Assembly: GCA_041558415.1 (NCBI GenBank)
Contig: JBFFEY010000008.1
Coordinates: 1-64,000, forward strand
DNA length: 64,000 nt
Origin: SG8-39 sp041558415
GTDB lineage: Bacteria; Pseudomonadota; Gammaproteobacteria; Burkholderiales; SG8-39
Direction of reading: 5' to 3'
The translations under genes and the position numbers were made by a program. A model generated the notes under the pieces. The model was given only the letters and a program-made list of their open reading frames with translations. It was not told where the DNA came from and did no database searches. Below, one piece after another: positions 1 through 8,779 of the stretch; position 1 is the first letter of the stretch, and every line of letters begins with the position of its first letter.

Positions 1-2772
1 ACGCTCGCCCTGTCAGGCACAGGAATATTCGGGGGCAGTGGAAGTCTCTACGTCACGAGCGATTTCAGTGGATCGACAAGTCTGCTGGGAACCGGCTTCG
101 CCAACCTGTCGCTGAACAAGAATGGCAACTTCAGCGCTGGCGCCTTGCAGGCCAGCCAGAACCTGGCGCTCAGTACGAGCAACAACGGCAATCTGACGAT
201 CACCGACGCCCTGAGCGCCGCTCAGGTGAGCCTGCTGGCCGGCGGAACGGGCGACGTCACTCTCGCTTCCGGCAGCAGCATTGCGGCGAGCGGGAGCGGC
301 AACGCGATCGTCATTTCCGCGGACGTATTTGCGAACAACGCGGGCAGCGGCGTCCTTTCGGCGACGAGCGGACGCTGGCTGGTCTACTCGACCGACCCTT
401 CGAGCAACAGTTTCGGCGACCTCGATAGCGGAAATGCCGCCCTTTGGAATGCGACCTACGCGAGCTACCCGCCGGCGAGCGTTGCACAAACAGGAAACCG
501 GTATCTCTTCAGCCAGCAGCCGACGGTCACGTTTACCTCTACAGATTTGAGCAAGACCTACGGCGACGACGCCACGGCAACAGTGGCGAGCGCGTACAGC
601 GTGACCGGCCTGCACCCCGGGGTGACGAACGCGTTCCTGGCCGATACTAACGCGACAGCATTCTCCGGCGCACCCTCCGTAACTTCGGCCGGATCCGCGG
701 CAGACGCGACGGTTGCGGGCGGGCCGTACACGATAACGGTAGCGGCTGGCTCGCTTTCGGCGCTCAACGGTTACGCGCTCGCGTATTCGTCTAGCGGCGC
801 GCTGACGGTGAATAAGGCCGATCTGACGGTGACCGGCGACACGACGAGCAGCGTCTACACGGCGGGTGCGCAGACCAACACCTTCAGCACCAGCGGCCTG
901 CTCACCGGCAACGGCGACAGCGTGACCGGCGTCAGCGGCCTGGGCAGCGGCACCAACGTGGGCGCGTACACCGACAGCCTGAGCAATGCCACGGGCACGG
1001 GGCTCTCCAACTACAACATCAGCTACGTCAACGGCAGCCTGGAGATCACGCAGGCCGATCTGACGGTGACTGGTGACACGACGAGCAGCGTCTACACGGC
1101 GGGTGCGCAGACCAACACCTTCAGCACCAGCGGCCTGCTCACCGGCAACGGCGACAGCGTGACCGGCGTCAGCGGCCTGGGCAGCGGCACCAACGTGGGC
1201 ACGTACGCCGACAGCCTGAGCAATGCCACCGGCACGGGGCTCTCCAACTACAACATCAGCTACGTCAACGGCAGCCTGGAGATCACGCCGGCGTCGCTGA
1301 CCTACACCGCCAACCCCGCCTCCCGCGAGCGCGGCGACCCGAACCCGGCGTTCTCGGGCTCGGTGAGCGGGTTCGTCGGCGACGATACGCTGTCGAGCGC
1401 GACCAACGGCACGCTCGCCTTCACCAGCCCCGCGCTGCAGTCCGATCCGGAAGGCCTGTATGCGATCAACGGCGGCGGCCTCACGGCGAACGACGGCAAC
1501 TACATCTTCGTGCAGGCGCCGGGCAATGCGACCGCGCTGACGATCACCGCGCCGGTCAACTTCAGCTGGATTGCTGCGGGCAGCGGCGACTGGGGTATAG
1601 GCACGAACTGGAACAAAGGCTTCGCGCCAGTGAACGGTGCGATCGTGACGATCCCCGATCTCGCCGGCACGCAAACCGTCACCTACGCGTCCGGTACCAC
1701 CGACCTCAAGTCGCTGACGAGCTACGAGGGTCTAGACCTCACGGGCGGCGCGCTCAACCTCGGTCTGAGCGCCGGCGATGTCTCGACCTTGCAGCCGGGG
1801 GCGCTGCTTTCCCTAAACGGCGGCACCCTCGGCGGCCTGGGCACGCTGAACGTGGCGCAGGCTAACGTCGTGAACGGCGCGCTGAACTACACAGGCACGG
1901 TCAACTTCGGTGTGCTGACGCAGTCCGGCGGCACGGTCGCGGTGAGCGGCAATGTCGGCGTCGTAAACGGCTTCAGCCAGAGTGGCGGCAGCCTGAGCGC
2001 AACGAACGCCCTCAGCCTCTCCGGCCCCAGCATCCTCGTGCAGGGCACCACGTCCGCAGGGTCGCTGAGCGTGAATACGCCGGGCAGTCTGACCGTCTCC
2101 GCCGTCGGCAACGCGGCGAGCCTCGTCTCGGCCACGAACACCAACCTGCAGATCGGCGGCAACCTGTTGGTGCAGGGCGGCAGCGGCACGGACGCGAGCG
2201 CGACGCTGGCGAATGGCCCGGGCACGCTCTCGGCGATGGTGAGCGGCAGCGTCATCATCGCCGGCGGCAGCGGCGCCGGCGCCTTTGCGCTCATCCAAGG
2301 CAACCCCGACGTCGGCTCGCTCGCCGACCCGATGTCGGTCGGCGGCACGCTGACGATCACCACGGGTACCGGCAGCGGCGCGTTCGCGCGTCTCGAATCG
2401 ACCTCCGCGGAGACCGTCTACCTCTTCTTCCCGAACCTGGCGCCGAGCGACTACGGCTATGCGGTCGACGGCGTGTCCGGCCGCATCGTCAACGGACAGA
2501 CCGGCATCTTCGCCGGCGGGCTGCCGGCGACGCTCGGCTCGAGCGGTACGGGCGGCATTCCGGGCACCAACCTGCCGCCGCCGGACGCCAATCTGGTGAC
2601 CTTCTACGGCATCGTCGCGCCGGCGCTGGACGCGATCCAGCAGACGCAGTCGGAGGTGTTCTACCGCACCGATCAGCTGGCGAACCTGTCGGTCATCTCG
2701 GATAGCGTGGGCGTGCGTCGTGGCGACCGAGACGACGAATTCGACAGCGGCTCCGCGCCGGCCTGCCGCTGA
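1..2772 (+). CDS. MBG-repeat filamentous haemagglutinin-type adhesin, 3' part (5' end outside window)
   Basis: The frame is open from the first base, so the N-terminus (secretion signal and haemagglutination domain) is missing. The visible part, about 920 residues, is rich in Gly, Ser, Thr, Ala and Asn with almost no Cys, as in secreted beta-helical adhesins. It shows one MBG-type domain, then two near-identical 79-residue MBG units encoded at 817-1290, then an MBG_2-like domain starting ASLTYTANPASRERGDPNPAF, then a Gly/Ser-rich repetitive stretch. MBG domains are known from large surface proteins. It probably leaves the cell by two-partner secretion, but no TpsB partner is visible. The end (SGSAPACR) is short and lacks a membrane anchor. 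Confidence 0.75.
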   Translation, partial: TLALSGTGIFGGSGSLYVTSDFSGSTSLLGTGFANLSLNKNGNFSAGALQASQNLALSTSNNGNLTITDALSAAQVSLLAGGTGDVTLASGSSIAASGSGNAIVISADVFANNAGSGVLSATSGRWLVYSTDPSSNSFGDLDSGNAALWNATYASYPPASVAQTGNRYLFSQQPTVTFTSTDLSKTYGDDATATVASAYSVTGLHPGVTNAFLADTNATAFSGAPSVTSAGSAADATVAGGPYTITVAAGSLSALNGYALAYSSSGALTVNKADLTVTGDTTSSVYTAGAQTNTFSTSGLLTGNGDSVTGVSGLGSGTNVGAYTDSLSNATGTGLSNYNISYVNGSLEITQADLTVTGDTTSSVYTAGAQTNTFSTSGLLTGNGDSVTGVSGLGSGTNVGTYADSLSNATGTGLSNYNISYVNGSLEITPASLTYTANPASRERGDPNPAFSGSVSGFVGDDTLSSATNGTLAFTSPALQSDPEGLYAINGGGLTANDGNYIFVQAPGNATALTITAPVNFSWIAAGSGDWGIGTNWNKGFAPVNGAIVTIPDLAGTQTVTYASGTTDLKSLTSYEGLDLTGGALNLGLSAGDVSTLQPGALLSLNGGTLGGLGTLNVAQANVVNGALNYTGTVNFGVLTQSGGTVAVSGNVGVVNGFSQSGGSLSATNALSLSGPSILVQGTTSAGSLSVNTPGSLTVSAVGNAASLVSATNTNLQIGGNLLVQGGSGTDASATLANGPGTLSAMVSGSVIIAGGSGAGAFALIQGNPDVGSLADPMSVGGTLTITTGTGSGAFARLESTSAETVYLFFPNLAPSDYGYAVDGVSGRIVNGQTGIFAGGLPATLGSSGTGGIPGTNLPPPDANLVTFYGIVAPALDAIQQTQSEVFYRTDQLANLSVISDSVGVRRGDRDDEFDSGSAPACR
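817..1053 (+). repeat. MBG tandem repeat, copy 1 (237 bp)
   Basis: In-frame unit of 79 codons beginning ADLTVTGDTTSS and ending GSLEIT plus one residue. It is followed directly by a second copy that differs at about six bases. Confidence 0.9.
1054..1290 (+). repeat. MBG tandem repeat, copy 2 (237 bp)
   Basis: Second copy of the unit at 817, about 97% identical, so the duplication is recent or is kept homogeneous by recombination. Confidence 0.9.
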
Positions 2773-2793
2773 CGCGCGGCGGCGCGCCCGAGT

Positions 2794-3801
2794 CTACCCG
2801 TCCCGCACTGCTCGCTTCCCGCCGGCGACGCGCCCTGACCAGCGCTCGGCCAGCAGCGGGGCACGCCCCGGCGTGCTCCAGGGGCAGACCGCGACGCAGA
2901 TGCCGCAGCCGTAGGTGGCATCGAAGTAGGGGATGCAGCGGTCGAAGTCGACCGTCCACTTGCTGACGCCGCGCACGAGCTGCTTCTGTTCGTGAATCGC
3001 GTCGGGCGGGCAAGAGTCGACACACACCTTGCAGTTCGTACAGAAGGCGTCGGCACCGAATGCATCGGGTGCGTCCGCCACCAGCGGCATGTCGGTGAGT
3101 ACCGAGGCGATGCGGAACGAGGCGCCGAGCCTGCGGTTGATAAGCGATCCGTGCTTGCCCAGCTCGCCGAAGCCGCAGGCGATCGCCGCCGGCAGCAGGT
3201 TGATCGGGCCTGCCCAGGGCCCGCCGTGCGCCTCGGCCCGGAAGCCGCGCGCGCGCAGCCAGGCGGCGAGCAGGCGCGCCGCGCGCGTGGTGTTGTTGTA
3301 TTCCTCGGCGACCACGGCGGCGCCTTCCAGGTTGTCCGGCGTGGCCGGCGCCTGGTCGATGCGCGCGTGGTCCATGGCGCGCGCGACGAGCACCAGCCAG
3401 GGCAGTTCCGGCACCGGGTAGCCTTCGAACACCCACAGCGGATCGAGCCGCGCGATGCCGACCAGCTCGGCGTCGTGCGCCAGGGCATAGCCTTTAAGCG
3501 CCGCGGTCCAGTCAGCGGGCGCACGCTCGTCGCGCGTTGCCGCGACCGGCGGCAGCTGCTTCGGTCCGCGCGCCGCGGTGTCCCAGTAGATCTTGCGCAG
3601 CGCCGGCTCGGCGTTGAAGTGCGCGACGATCGCCGCCTGCAGCGCGCCGTGCGCCTCGATCTCGGGCTTGTGCCAGAAGATCGGCGTCGGCCGTCGCGGC
3701 GTCTTCTCGCCGACGCCGTTCACCGCATTGCCGGAGACCTTAGGCAGGCGCGCGAAATGCTCGGGCGGCGGCGCGAAGGTGCCGCGCAGCTTGCGGTTCA
3801 T
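2794..3801 (-). CDS. Reductive-dehalogenase-like (RdhA family) 4Fe-4S protein
   Basis: 335 residues. Two ferredoxin-type clusters are visible: C254-x2-C257-x2-C260-x3-C264-P and C289, C299-x2-C302-x3-C306-PW. The stretch from 'CGFGELGKHGSLINRRLG' to 'RIASVLTDMPL', followed by FG...FC..C, follows the pattern of reductive dehalogenases (GLGE-GR, TDLPL, W..D..RC), where a corrinoid and two Fe-S clusters act in reductive removal of halogens. QueG shares this fold but matches less well. There is no Tat signal, so it should be cytosolic, and no fused reductase domain as in catabolic NpRdhA-type enzymes. Its start overlaps the P450 stop by 4 bp (ATGA), so the two are co-translated. Substrate unknown. 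Confidence 0.7.
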   Translation of the reverse strand: MNRKLRGTFAPPPEHFARLPKVSGNAVNGVGEKTPRRPTPIFWHKPEIEAHGALQAAIVAHFNAEPALRKIYWDTAARGPKQLPPVAATRDERAPADWTAALKGYALAHDAELVGIARLDPLWVFEGYPVPELPWLVLVARAMDHARIDQAPATPDNLEGAAVVAEEYNNTTRAARLLAAWLRARGFRAEAHGGPWAGPINLLPAAIACGFGELGKHGSLINRRLGASFRIASVLTDMPLVADAPDAFGADAFCTNCKVCVDSCPPDAIHEQKQLVRGVSKWTVDFDRCIPYFDATYGCGICVAVCPWSTPGRAPLLAERWSGRVAGGKRAVRDG

Positions 3802-5210
3802 GCGCGTGCCTCGAGCCGCACGCGCAGCCCGGTGGGCATCATCGAGAGCTGGTAGCGCTCCTCAACCATGCCCGGCTCTCGAACGATGCGGAAGTTGCGG
3901 GCCAGCATGGTGGCGACCATCTTGATCTCGGCGAGCGCGAGGTAGCGCCCGGGACAGAAACGCGGCCCGCCGCCGAAGGGCATCAGCACCTTCTTCGCCG
4001 CAGCGATGCGCGCTTCGTCGCCGTTCAGCCAGCGCTCGGGCCGGAACGCCGTGGGCACGTCGAGCAGGGTGGGGTCCATGCCGGGCAGGCGCATCAGCGC
4101 GCTGACGATATCGCCCGGCGCGAGCGCGAAGCCGGCCACCTGCACCGGCTTGAGCGCCTCGAAGGAGAGCACCGGCGCCACCGGTCGCAGGCGCATCGCC
4201 TCGCGCGTGGCCGCCTCGGCATAGGGCAGCGCGTTGAGCTGCTCGAAGGCCTCAACCTGCGGCGCCGCGCCGAGCACCGCTGCGGCCTCGGCGTGCAGCG
4301 CCTCCTGCGCCGCAGGTTGCTCGCACAGGTAGTAGCTCAGCCAGGCGAGCGTGTTGGCGGTCGTGTCCTCGCCGGCGAGCAGCGCGGTGAACACGTTGCC
4401 GGAGACGTCGTCTTCGGTGAACTCGGAGCCGGGCGCGTCGCGCGCGGCGAGCAGCGCCTCGATCAGGTTGCCCGGTCGCTCGCGCAGGCCCGGATCGGCG
4501 GAGAGGCGGGCGCGTGCCTGCGCGATGAAGCCGTCCACCGCCCGGTGCGCGGCGGCGAGGTCGCGCTCGAGCCGGCGGTCGGCGGGCAGCTTGACGTGGC
4601 GCCACCAGGCGAAGGGCGCAGTGGTGCGCCGGTTGACCATCGGGAAGATGCGCTCGAGGTGGCGCTGGATGACGTCCTCGCCGCCCTCGATGGTGTTGAT
4701 GTCGGCGCCGAAGGCGAGCCCGGCGGTGACGTCGACTGTGTAGCGCATCAGCTCCGCCTGCAGGTCGAGTACCTCGCGACGCGCGGCGGCCGCCTGCCAG
4801 CGCCGGCACAGGCGCTGCGTGACCGTGACCAGGCTCGGAAAATAGCGCTTGAGGTGCGCCGGGTCGAAGGCGCGCATCACCAGGCGCCGCTGCCGCTCCC
4901 AGGTTTCGCCCTCGGCCGAAAACACGCCGGCGATGCCCATCTCGCGGAACACCGACTGCACCGGCCGCGCGCGGCGGAACGTCCAGGGACGCGCACGCAG
5001 CAGCTCGCCGATGGTCGGCGCGTCGTCGATGACCAGCATGTCGCGGCCGATGAGCCGCAGGCGGTAGGGGGTGCCGTAGCGCCGGGCCCAGGCCTCGAGT
5101 TGCAGGTGCATGCGGGCCGGCCGGAACTGCAGCACGTTGCCGAAGTACGGCACCGCACCCGGGCCGGGCAGGCGGGCGATCGAGCGGGCGACGGGCGATG
5201 TCGTGTCCAT
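3798..5210 (-). CDS. Cytochrome P450
   Basis: 470 residues, normal P450 length. The heme-thiolate motif FGGGPRFCPG places the axial cysteine at C419. The I-helix oxygen-activation motif AGEDTT lies at about 279-284 and the K-helix ExxR is seen as EAMR. No membrane anchor is apparent, so it is a soluble monooxygenase that needs external redox partners; none is encoded nearby. It is the first gene of a minus-strand pair with the RdhA-like protein, with which it overlaps by 4 bp. The substrate cannot be told from sequence. Confidence 0.93.
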   Translation of the reverse strand: MDTTSPVARSIARLPGPGAVPYFGNVLQFRPARMHLQLEAWARRYGTPYRLRLIGRDMLVIDDAPTIGELLRARPWTFRRARPVQSVFREMGIAGVFSAEGETWERQRRLVMRAFDPAHLKRYFPSLVTVTQRLCRRWQAAAARREVLDLQAELMRYTVDVTAGLAFGADINTIEGGEDVIQRHLERIFPMVNRRTTAPFAWWRHVKLPADRRLERDLAAAHRAVDGFIAQARARLSADPGLRERPGNLIEALLAARDAPGSEFTEDDVSGNVFTALLAGEDTTANTLAWLSYYLCEQPAAQEALHAEAAAVLGAAPQVEAFEQLNALPYAEAATREAMRLRPVAPVLSFEALKPVQVAGFALAPGDIVSALMRLPGMDPTLLDVPTAFRPERWLNGDEARIAAAKKVLMPFGGGPRFCPGRYLALAEIKMVATMLARNFRIVREPGMVEERYQLSMMPTGLRVRLEARA

Positions 5211-5583
5211 GGCGGCGCAGCGCTGCGCCGTCAGTCTACCCGCGCGCGCAGCCCGCCGGCAGTGATGTCGCCGCGGTGCGGTGCGCTGCGGCGTGGTCGA
5301 TCTTGTGCGGGCAGCGGAACACGGCCCAGAGGTGCGATGCGGTACCGCGGATGAAACCTAGCAGCGATACGGCGAGCGTTGGGCCGCATGCGAACTCAAG
5401 GCCTCATATGTATGTGCGTGCTCTCTGCAATTGCGGTCACGCGAGGGCGTTATTGCGCTGCAATGGGACGGTTGATCTAGGTCAAACGCGCCCAGGTGCC
5501 TCCCCTTAGCATCGGCAGCGGCGTCCGCAAGAGCCTGTTTTTCAAGCTGCGCGGCGCGCGCCTCACAGGGAGAGTTCACGCAC
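5211..5583. other. Divergent intergenic region between P450 gene and ccoN
   Basis: No credible gene in these 373 bp; the short open frames here have neither ribosome-binding sites nor recognisable products. It holds the FNR-type site at 5472-5485 and a purine-rich ribosome-binding site (agggagag) about 9 bp before the ccoN ATG. Confidence 0.7.
5472..5485. promoter_or_regulatory. FNR/ANR-type operator upstream of ccoN
   Basis: TTGATCTAGGTCAA matches the FNR consensus TTGAT-N4-ATCAA at nine of ten positions. It is centred about 105 bp before the ccoN ATG, consistent with anaerobic activation of the high-affinity oxidase by the FNR encoded at 12835. Confidence 0.8.
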
Positions 5584-7014
5584 ATGCCATCTCAGTCCAC
5601 CTACAACTACAAGGTCGTGCGGCAGTTCGCGATCATGACCGTCGTCTGGGGCGTCGTCGGGATGCTGGTCGGCGTGGTCATCGCGGCGCAGCTACTCTGG
5701 CCGGCGCTCAATTTCGACATCCCATGGCTGTCCTACGGGCGGCTGCGGCCCCTGCACACGAATGCCGTGATCTTCGCCTTCGGCGGCTGCGCGCTGTTCG
5801 CGAGCTCCTACTCCGTCGTGCAGCGCACCGCCCACGCGCGCCTGTTCTCTGACGGCCTAGCCGCCTTCACCTTCTGGGGCTGGCAGGCGGTGATCGTGCT
5901 GGCGGCGATCACGCTGCCGCTCGGCATCACCTCGGGCAAGGAATACGCCGAGCTCGAGTGGCCGATCGACATCCTGATCGCCCTGGTGTGGGTGGCCTAT
6001 GCGGTGGTGTTCTTCGGCACGCTGGCCAAGCGCAAGGTCGAGCACATCTACGTCGCCAACTGGTTCTTCGGCGCGTTTATCCTCACCGTCGCCGTGCTGC
6101 ACATCGTCAACAGCGCGGCGGTGCCGGCGAGTTTCTGGAAATCCTACTCGGCTTACGCCGGTGCGCAGGACGCGATGGTGCAGTGGTGGTACGGCCACAA
6201 CGCGGTGGGCTTTTTCCTCACCGCGGGCTTCCTCGGCATGATGTACTACTTCATTCCCAAGCAGGCCGGCCGGCCGGTGTATTCCTACCGTCTGTCGGTG
6301 GTGCACTTCTGGGCCCTCATCTTCACCTACATGTGGGCCGGCCCGCACCACCTGCACTACACCGCGCTGCCCGACTGGGCGCAGTCGCTCGGCATGCTGT
6401 TCTCGCTGATCCTGCTCGCGCCCTCCTGGGGCGGCATGATCAACGGCATCATGACGCTCTCGGGTGCCTGGCACAAGCTGCGCACCGACCCGATCCTCAA
6501 GTTCCTCATCGTCTCGCTGTCGTTCTACGGCATGTCGACCTTCGAGGGCCCGATGATGTCGATCAAGACGGTGAACGCGCTGTCGCACTACACCGACTGG
6601 ACCATCGGGCACGTGCACAGCGGCGCGCTTGGCTGGGTCGGGCTGGTATCGATGGGGTCGATGTACTACCTGATCCCGCGGCTGTTCGGCCGCAGCGAGA
6701 TGTACTCGACGAACCTGATCAACGTGCACTTCTGGGTCTCCACCATCGGCATCGTGCTCTACATCGCCGCGATGTGGATCGCGGGGGTGATGCAGGGCCT
6801 GATGTGGCGCGCGGTGGGCGAGGACGGCACGCTCACCTACAGCTTCGTCGAAAGCGTGAAGGCGACCTATCCGTTCTACGCCATTCGCCTGCTCGGCGGC
6901 GTGCTTTACCTGGGCGGCATGCTGATCATGTTCTACAACATGGTGAAGACGGTCGCCGGCAGCAAGGCGGTCGACGCCACGATCCCGGCGCCCGCGAGCG
7001 CGGTACACGCCTGA
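5584..7014 (+). CDS. ccoN: Cytochrome cbb3 oxidase subunit I
   Basis: 476 residues with many hydrophobic segments, the expected size of CcoN. This is the catalytic heme-copper subunit in the inner membrane, holding heme b, heme b3 and CuB, which reduces O2 to water at low oxygen. The stretch HFWALIFTYMWAGPHHLHY carries the His residues of the active-site region. First gene of ccoNOQP, preceded by an FNR site and a good ribosome-binding site. Confidence 0.97.
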   Translation: MPSQSTYNYKVVRQFAIMTVVWGVVGMLVGVVIAAQLLWPALNFDIPWLSYGRLRPLHTNAVIFAFGGCALFASSYSVVQRTAHARLFSDGLAAFTFWGWQAVIVLAAITLPLGITSGKEYAELEWPIDILIALVWVAYAVVFFGTLAKRKVEHIYVANWFFGAFILTVAVLHIVNSAAVPASFWKSYSAYAGAQDAMVQWWYGHNAVGFFLTAGFLGMMYYFIPKQAGRPVYSYRLSVVHFWALIFTYMWAGPHHLHYTALPDWAQSLGMLFSLILLAPSWGGMINGIMTLSGAWHKLRTDPILKFLIVSLSFYGMSTFEGPMMSIKTVNALSHYTDWTIGHVHSGALGWVGLVSMGSMYYLIPRLFGRSEMYSTNLINVHFWVSTIGIVLYIAAMWIAGVMQGLMWRAVGEDGTLTYSFVESVKATYPFYAIRLLGGVLYLGGMLIMFYNMVKTVAGSKAVDATIPAPASAVHA

Positions 7015-7032
7015 AGCGAAAGGACGCGAGCC

Positions 7033-7653
7033 ATGAAATTCACGCATGACATGATCGAGCGCAACCAGGCGCTGCTGATCGTCCTCGTCATCCTGCTCAT
7101 CGCGGTCGGCGGCCTGGTCGAGATCGTGCCGCTGTCGTTCATGAAATCGGTTACCGAGCCGGTCAAGGGCCTCAAGCCCTACGACGCCGTGCAGCTCACC
7201 GGACGCGACGTCTACCTGCGCGAGGGCTGCTACAACTGCCACTCGCAGATGGTGCGGCCGTTCCGCGCCGAGGTGGAGCGCTACGGCCCATACTCGGTCG
7301 CCGGCGAGTTCGTCTACGACCACCCCTTCCAGTGGGGCTCGAAGCGCACCGGGCCGGACCTGCACCGGGTCGGCGGCCGCTATTCCGACGAGTGGCACCG
7401 GATCCACCTGATCAACCCGCGCGACGTCGTGCCCGAGTCGAACATGCCGGGATACCCCTGGCTCGCGCAGACCGCCGCGGACGCCTCGGCCATCGAGGCG
7501 AAGATGCGCGCATTGCGCGCCGTCGGCGTGCCTTACAGCGATGCCGACATTGCCGGCGCGGGTGCCGCGCTCAAGGACAAGACCGAAATGGACGCGCTGA
7601 TCGCCTACCTGCAGGGGCTCGGCACGGCACGCCAGGGTCTGGCAGCGCGGTAA
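7033..7653 (+). CDS. ccoO: Cytochrome cbb3 oxidase subunit II (mono-heme cytochrome c)
   Basis: 206 residues with an N-terminal membrane anchor (about residues 12-36) and one c-type heme site C66-x2-C69-H70, followed by the family's SQMVRPF. It is a membrane-anchored, periplasm-facing subunit that passes electrons from CcoP towards CcoN. The start 18 bp after ccoN has a ribosome-binding site (aaggacg). Confidence 0.97.
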   Translation: MKFTHDMIERNQALLIVLVILLIAVGGLVEIVPLSFMKSVTEPVKGLKPYDAVQLTGRDVYLREGCYNCHSQMVRPFRAEVERYGPYSVAGEFVYDHPFQWGSKRTGPDLHRVGGRYSDEWHRIHLINPRDVVPESNMPGYPWLAQTAADASAIEAKMRALRAVGVPYSDADIAGAGAALKDKTEMDALIAYLQGLGTARQGLAAR

Positions 7654-7670
7654 CGGACAGCGAGGACGCC

Positions 7671-7838
7671 ATGGACATCAACGATCTGAGAAGTCTCGTG
7701 ACGCTGGGGGCGTTCGCCGCCTTCGTCGGCATCGTCTGGTGGGCGTACGCGCCGTCGCGGCGCGCGCGCTTCGAGCGTGACGCGCTGCTGCCGTTCGAGG
7801 AAGCGGGTGCGCCGGATCAAGAGGGAGCGCAGAAATGA
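7671..7838 (+). CDS. ccoQ: Cytochrome cbb3 oxidase small subunit
   Basis: 55 residues: a single transmembrane helix (LVTLGAFAAFVGIVWWAY) and a charged cytoplasmic tail, typical of CcoQ/FixQ, which stabilises the oxidase complex. It lies between ccoO and ccoP and overlaps the ccoP start by 4 bp (ATGA). Confidence 0.9.
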   Translation: MDINDLRSLVTLGAFAAFVGIVWWAYAPSRRARFERDALLPFEEAGAPDQEGAQK

Positions 7839-8743
7839 GCCAGTTCACGAGTGGTTTCTGGGACGTCTACATCGGGCTGATCACGCTCGTGTCGATCATC
7901 GCCTGCGCGGTGTTCCTCAAGCTGCAGAGCGTGCGCCGCATCGAGACCAAGGAGGGTGCCACTGCGACCACCGGCCACGTGTGGGACGAAACCCTCACCG
8001 AGTACCACCATCCGCTGCCGCGCTGGTGGTCCTGGCTGTTCTACCTCACGGTGCTGTTTTCGCTCGTCTACCTGGTGCTCTACCCGGGTCTGGGCAGCTG
8101 GAAGGGCGTGCTCGGCTGGACGCAGGTCGGGCAGCTCGAGGCCGAGAATGCACGCGCCGACGCGAAATACGGCCCGCTGTTCGCCAAGTTGGCGGCGCAG
8201 GAGGTGCCGGCGCTCGCCAAGAACGCGGAGGCGATGGCAACCGCGCAGCGCCTGTTCCTCAATCACTGCGCGCAGTGCCATGCCTCCGACGGTGGCGGCT
8301 CGCGCGGCTTTCCCAACCTGACCGACAAGGTCTGGCAATGGGGCGGCACGCCCGAAGCGATCAAGATGACGATCACGGAAGGGCGCGTGGGTGTGATGCC
8401 GCCCTGGGGTCCGGTGCTCGGCGAGCAGGGCGCGAAGGACGTGGCGCACTACGTGCTGTCCCTCTCCGGGCTCGCGGCCGACAGCATCCGCGCCGCACGC
8501 GGCAAGCCGCTATACGCGCAGAACTGCATCGCCTGCCACGGCCCCGAAGGCAAGGGCAATCCCGCGCTTGGCGCCCCCAACCTGACCGACCAGACCTGGC
8601 TCTACGGCGCGGGCGAGGCGGTGATCATCGAGACCATCGTCAAGGGGCGCAATAACCAGATGCCGGCGCACAAGAACATCCTGACGCCGGAGAAGATTCA
8701 CCTGCTCACGGCGTACGTCACATCGCTGTCGCAAGGGCAGTAA
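7835..8743 (+). CDS. ccoP: Cytochrome cbb3 oxidase subunit III (di-heme cytochrome c)
   Basis: 302 residues, the usual CcoP length. There is an N-terminal membrane segment, a second segment near residues 65-85, and two c-type heme sites in the periplasmic part: C145-AQ-CH and C231-IA-CH. It receives electrons from soluble cytochrome c or the bc1 complex and hands them to CcoO. Co-translated with ccoQ. Confidence 0.97.
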   Translation: MSQFTSGFWDVYIGLITLVSIIACAVFLKLQSVRRIETKEGATATTGHVWDETLTEYHHPLPRWWSWLFYLTVLFSLVYLVLYPGLGSWKGVLGWTQVGQLEAENARADAKYGPLFAKLAAQEVPALAKNAEAMATAQRLFLNHCAQCHASDGGGSRGFPNLTDKVWQWGGTPEAIKMTITEGRVGVMPPWGPVLGEQGAKDVAHYVLSLSGLAADSIRAARGKPLYAQNCIACHGPEGKGNPALGAPNLTDQTWLYGAGEAVIIETIVKGRNNQMPAHKNILTPEKIHLLTAYVTSLSQGQ

Positions 8744-8779
8744 GACGAGGGTACGGGTGCTGCGCCGCCCGTCCTGACC

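Noticed and set aside
817..1290. CRISPR-like or satellite array
   Set aside because: Only two in-frame 237-bp protein repeats without spacers.
13..1674. Minus-strand frame of 553 codons across the MBG repeats
   Set aside because: It reads the opposite strand of a clear repeat-rich adhesin; its Arg/Ala-rich product with duplicate segments mirrors the tandem repeat.
2794..3801. QueG (epoxyqueuosine reductase)
   Set aside because: The cysteine pattern is related, but the TDMPL and GFGELGKHG blocks and the W..D..RC spacing follow reductive dehalogenases more closely.
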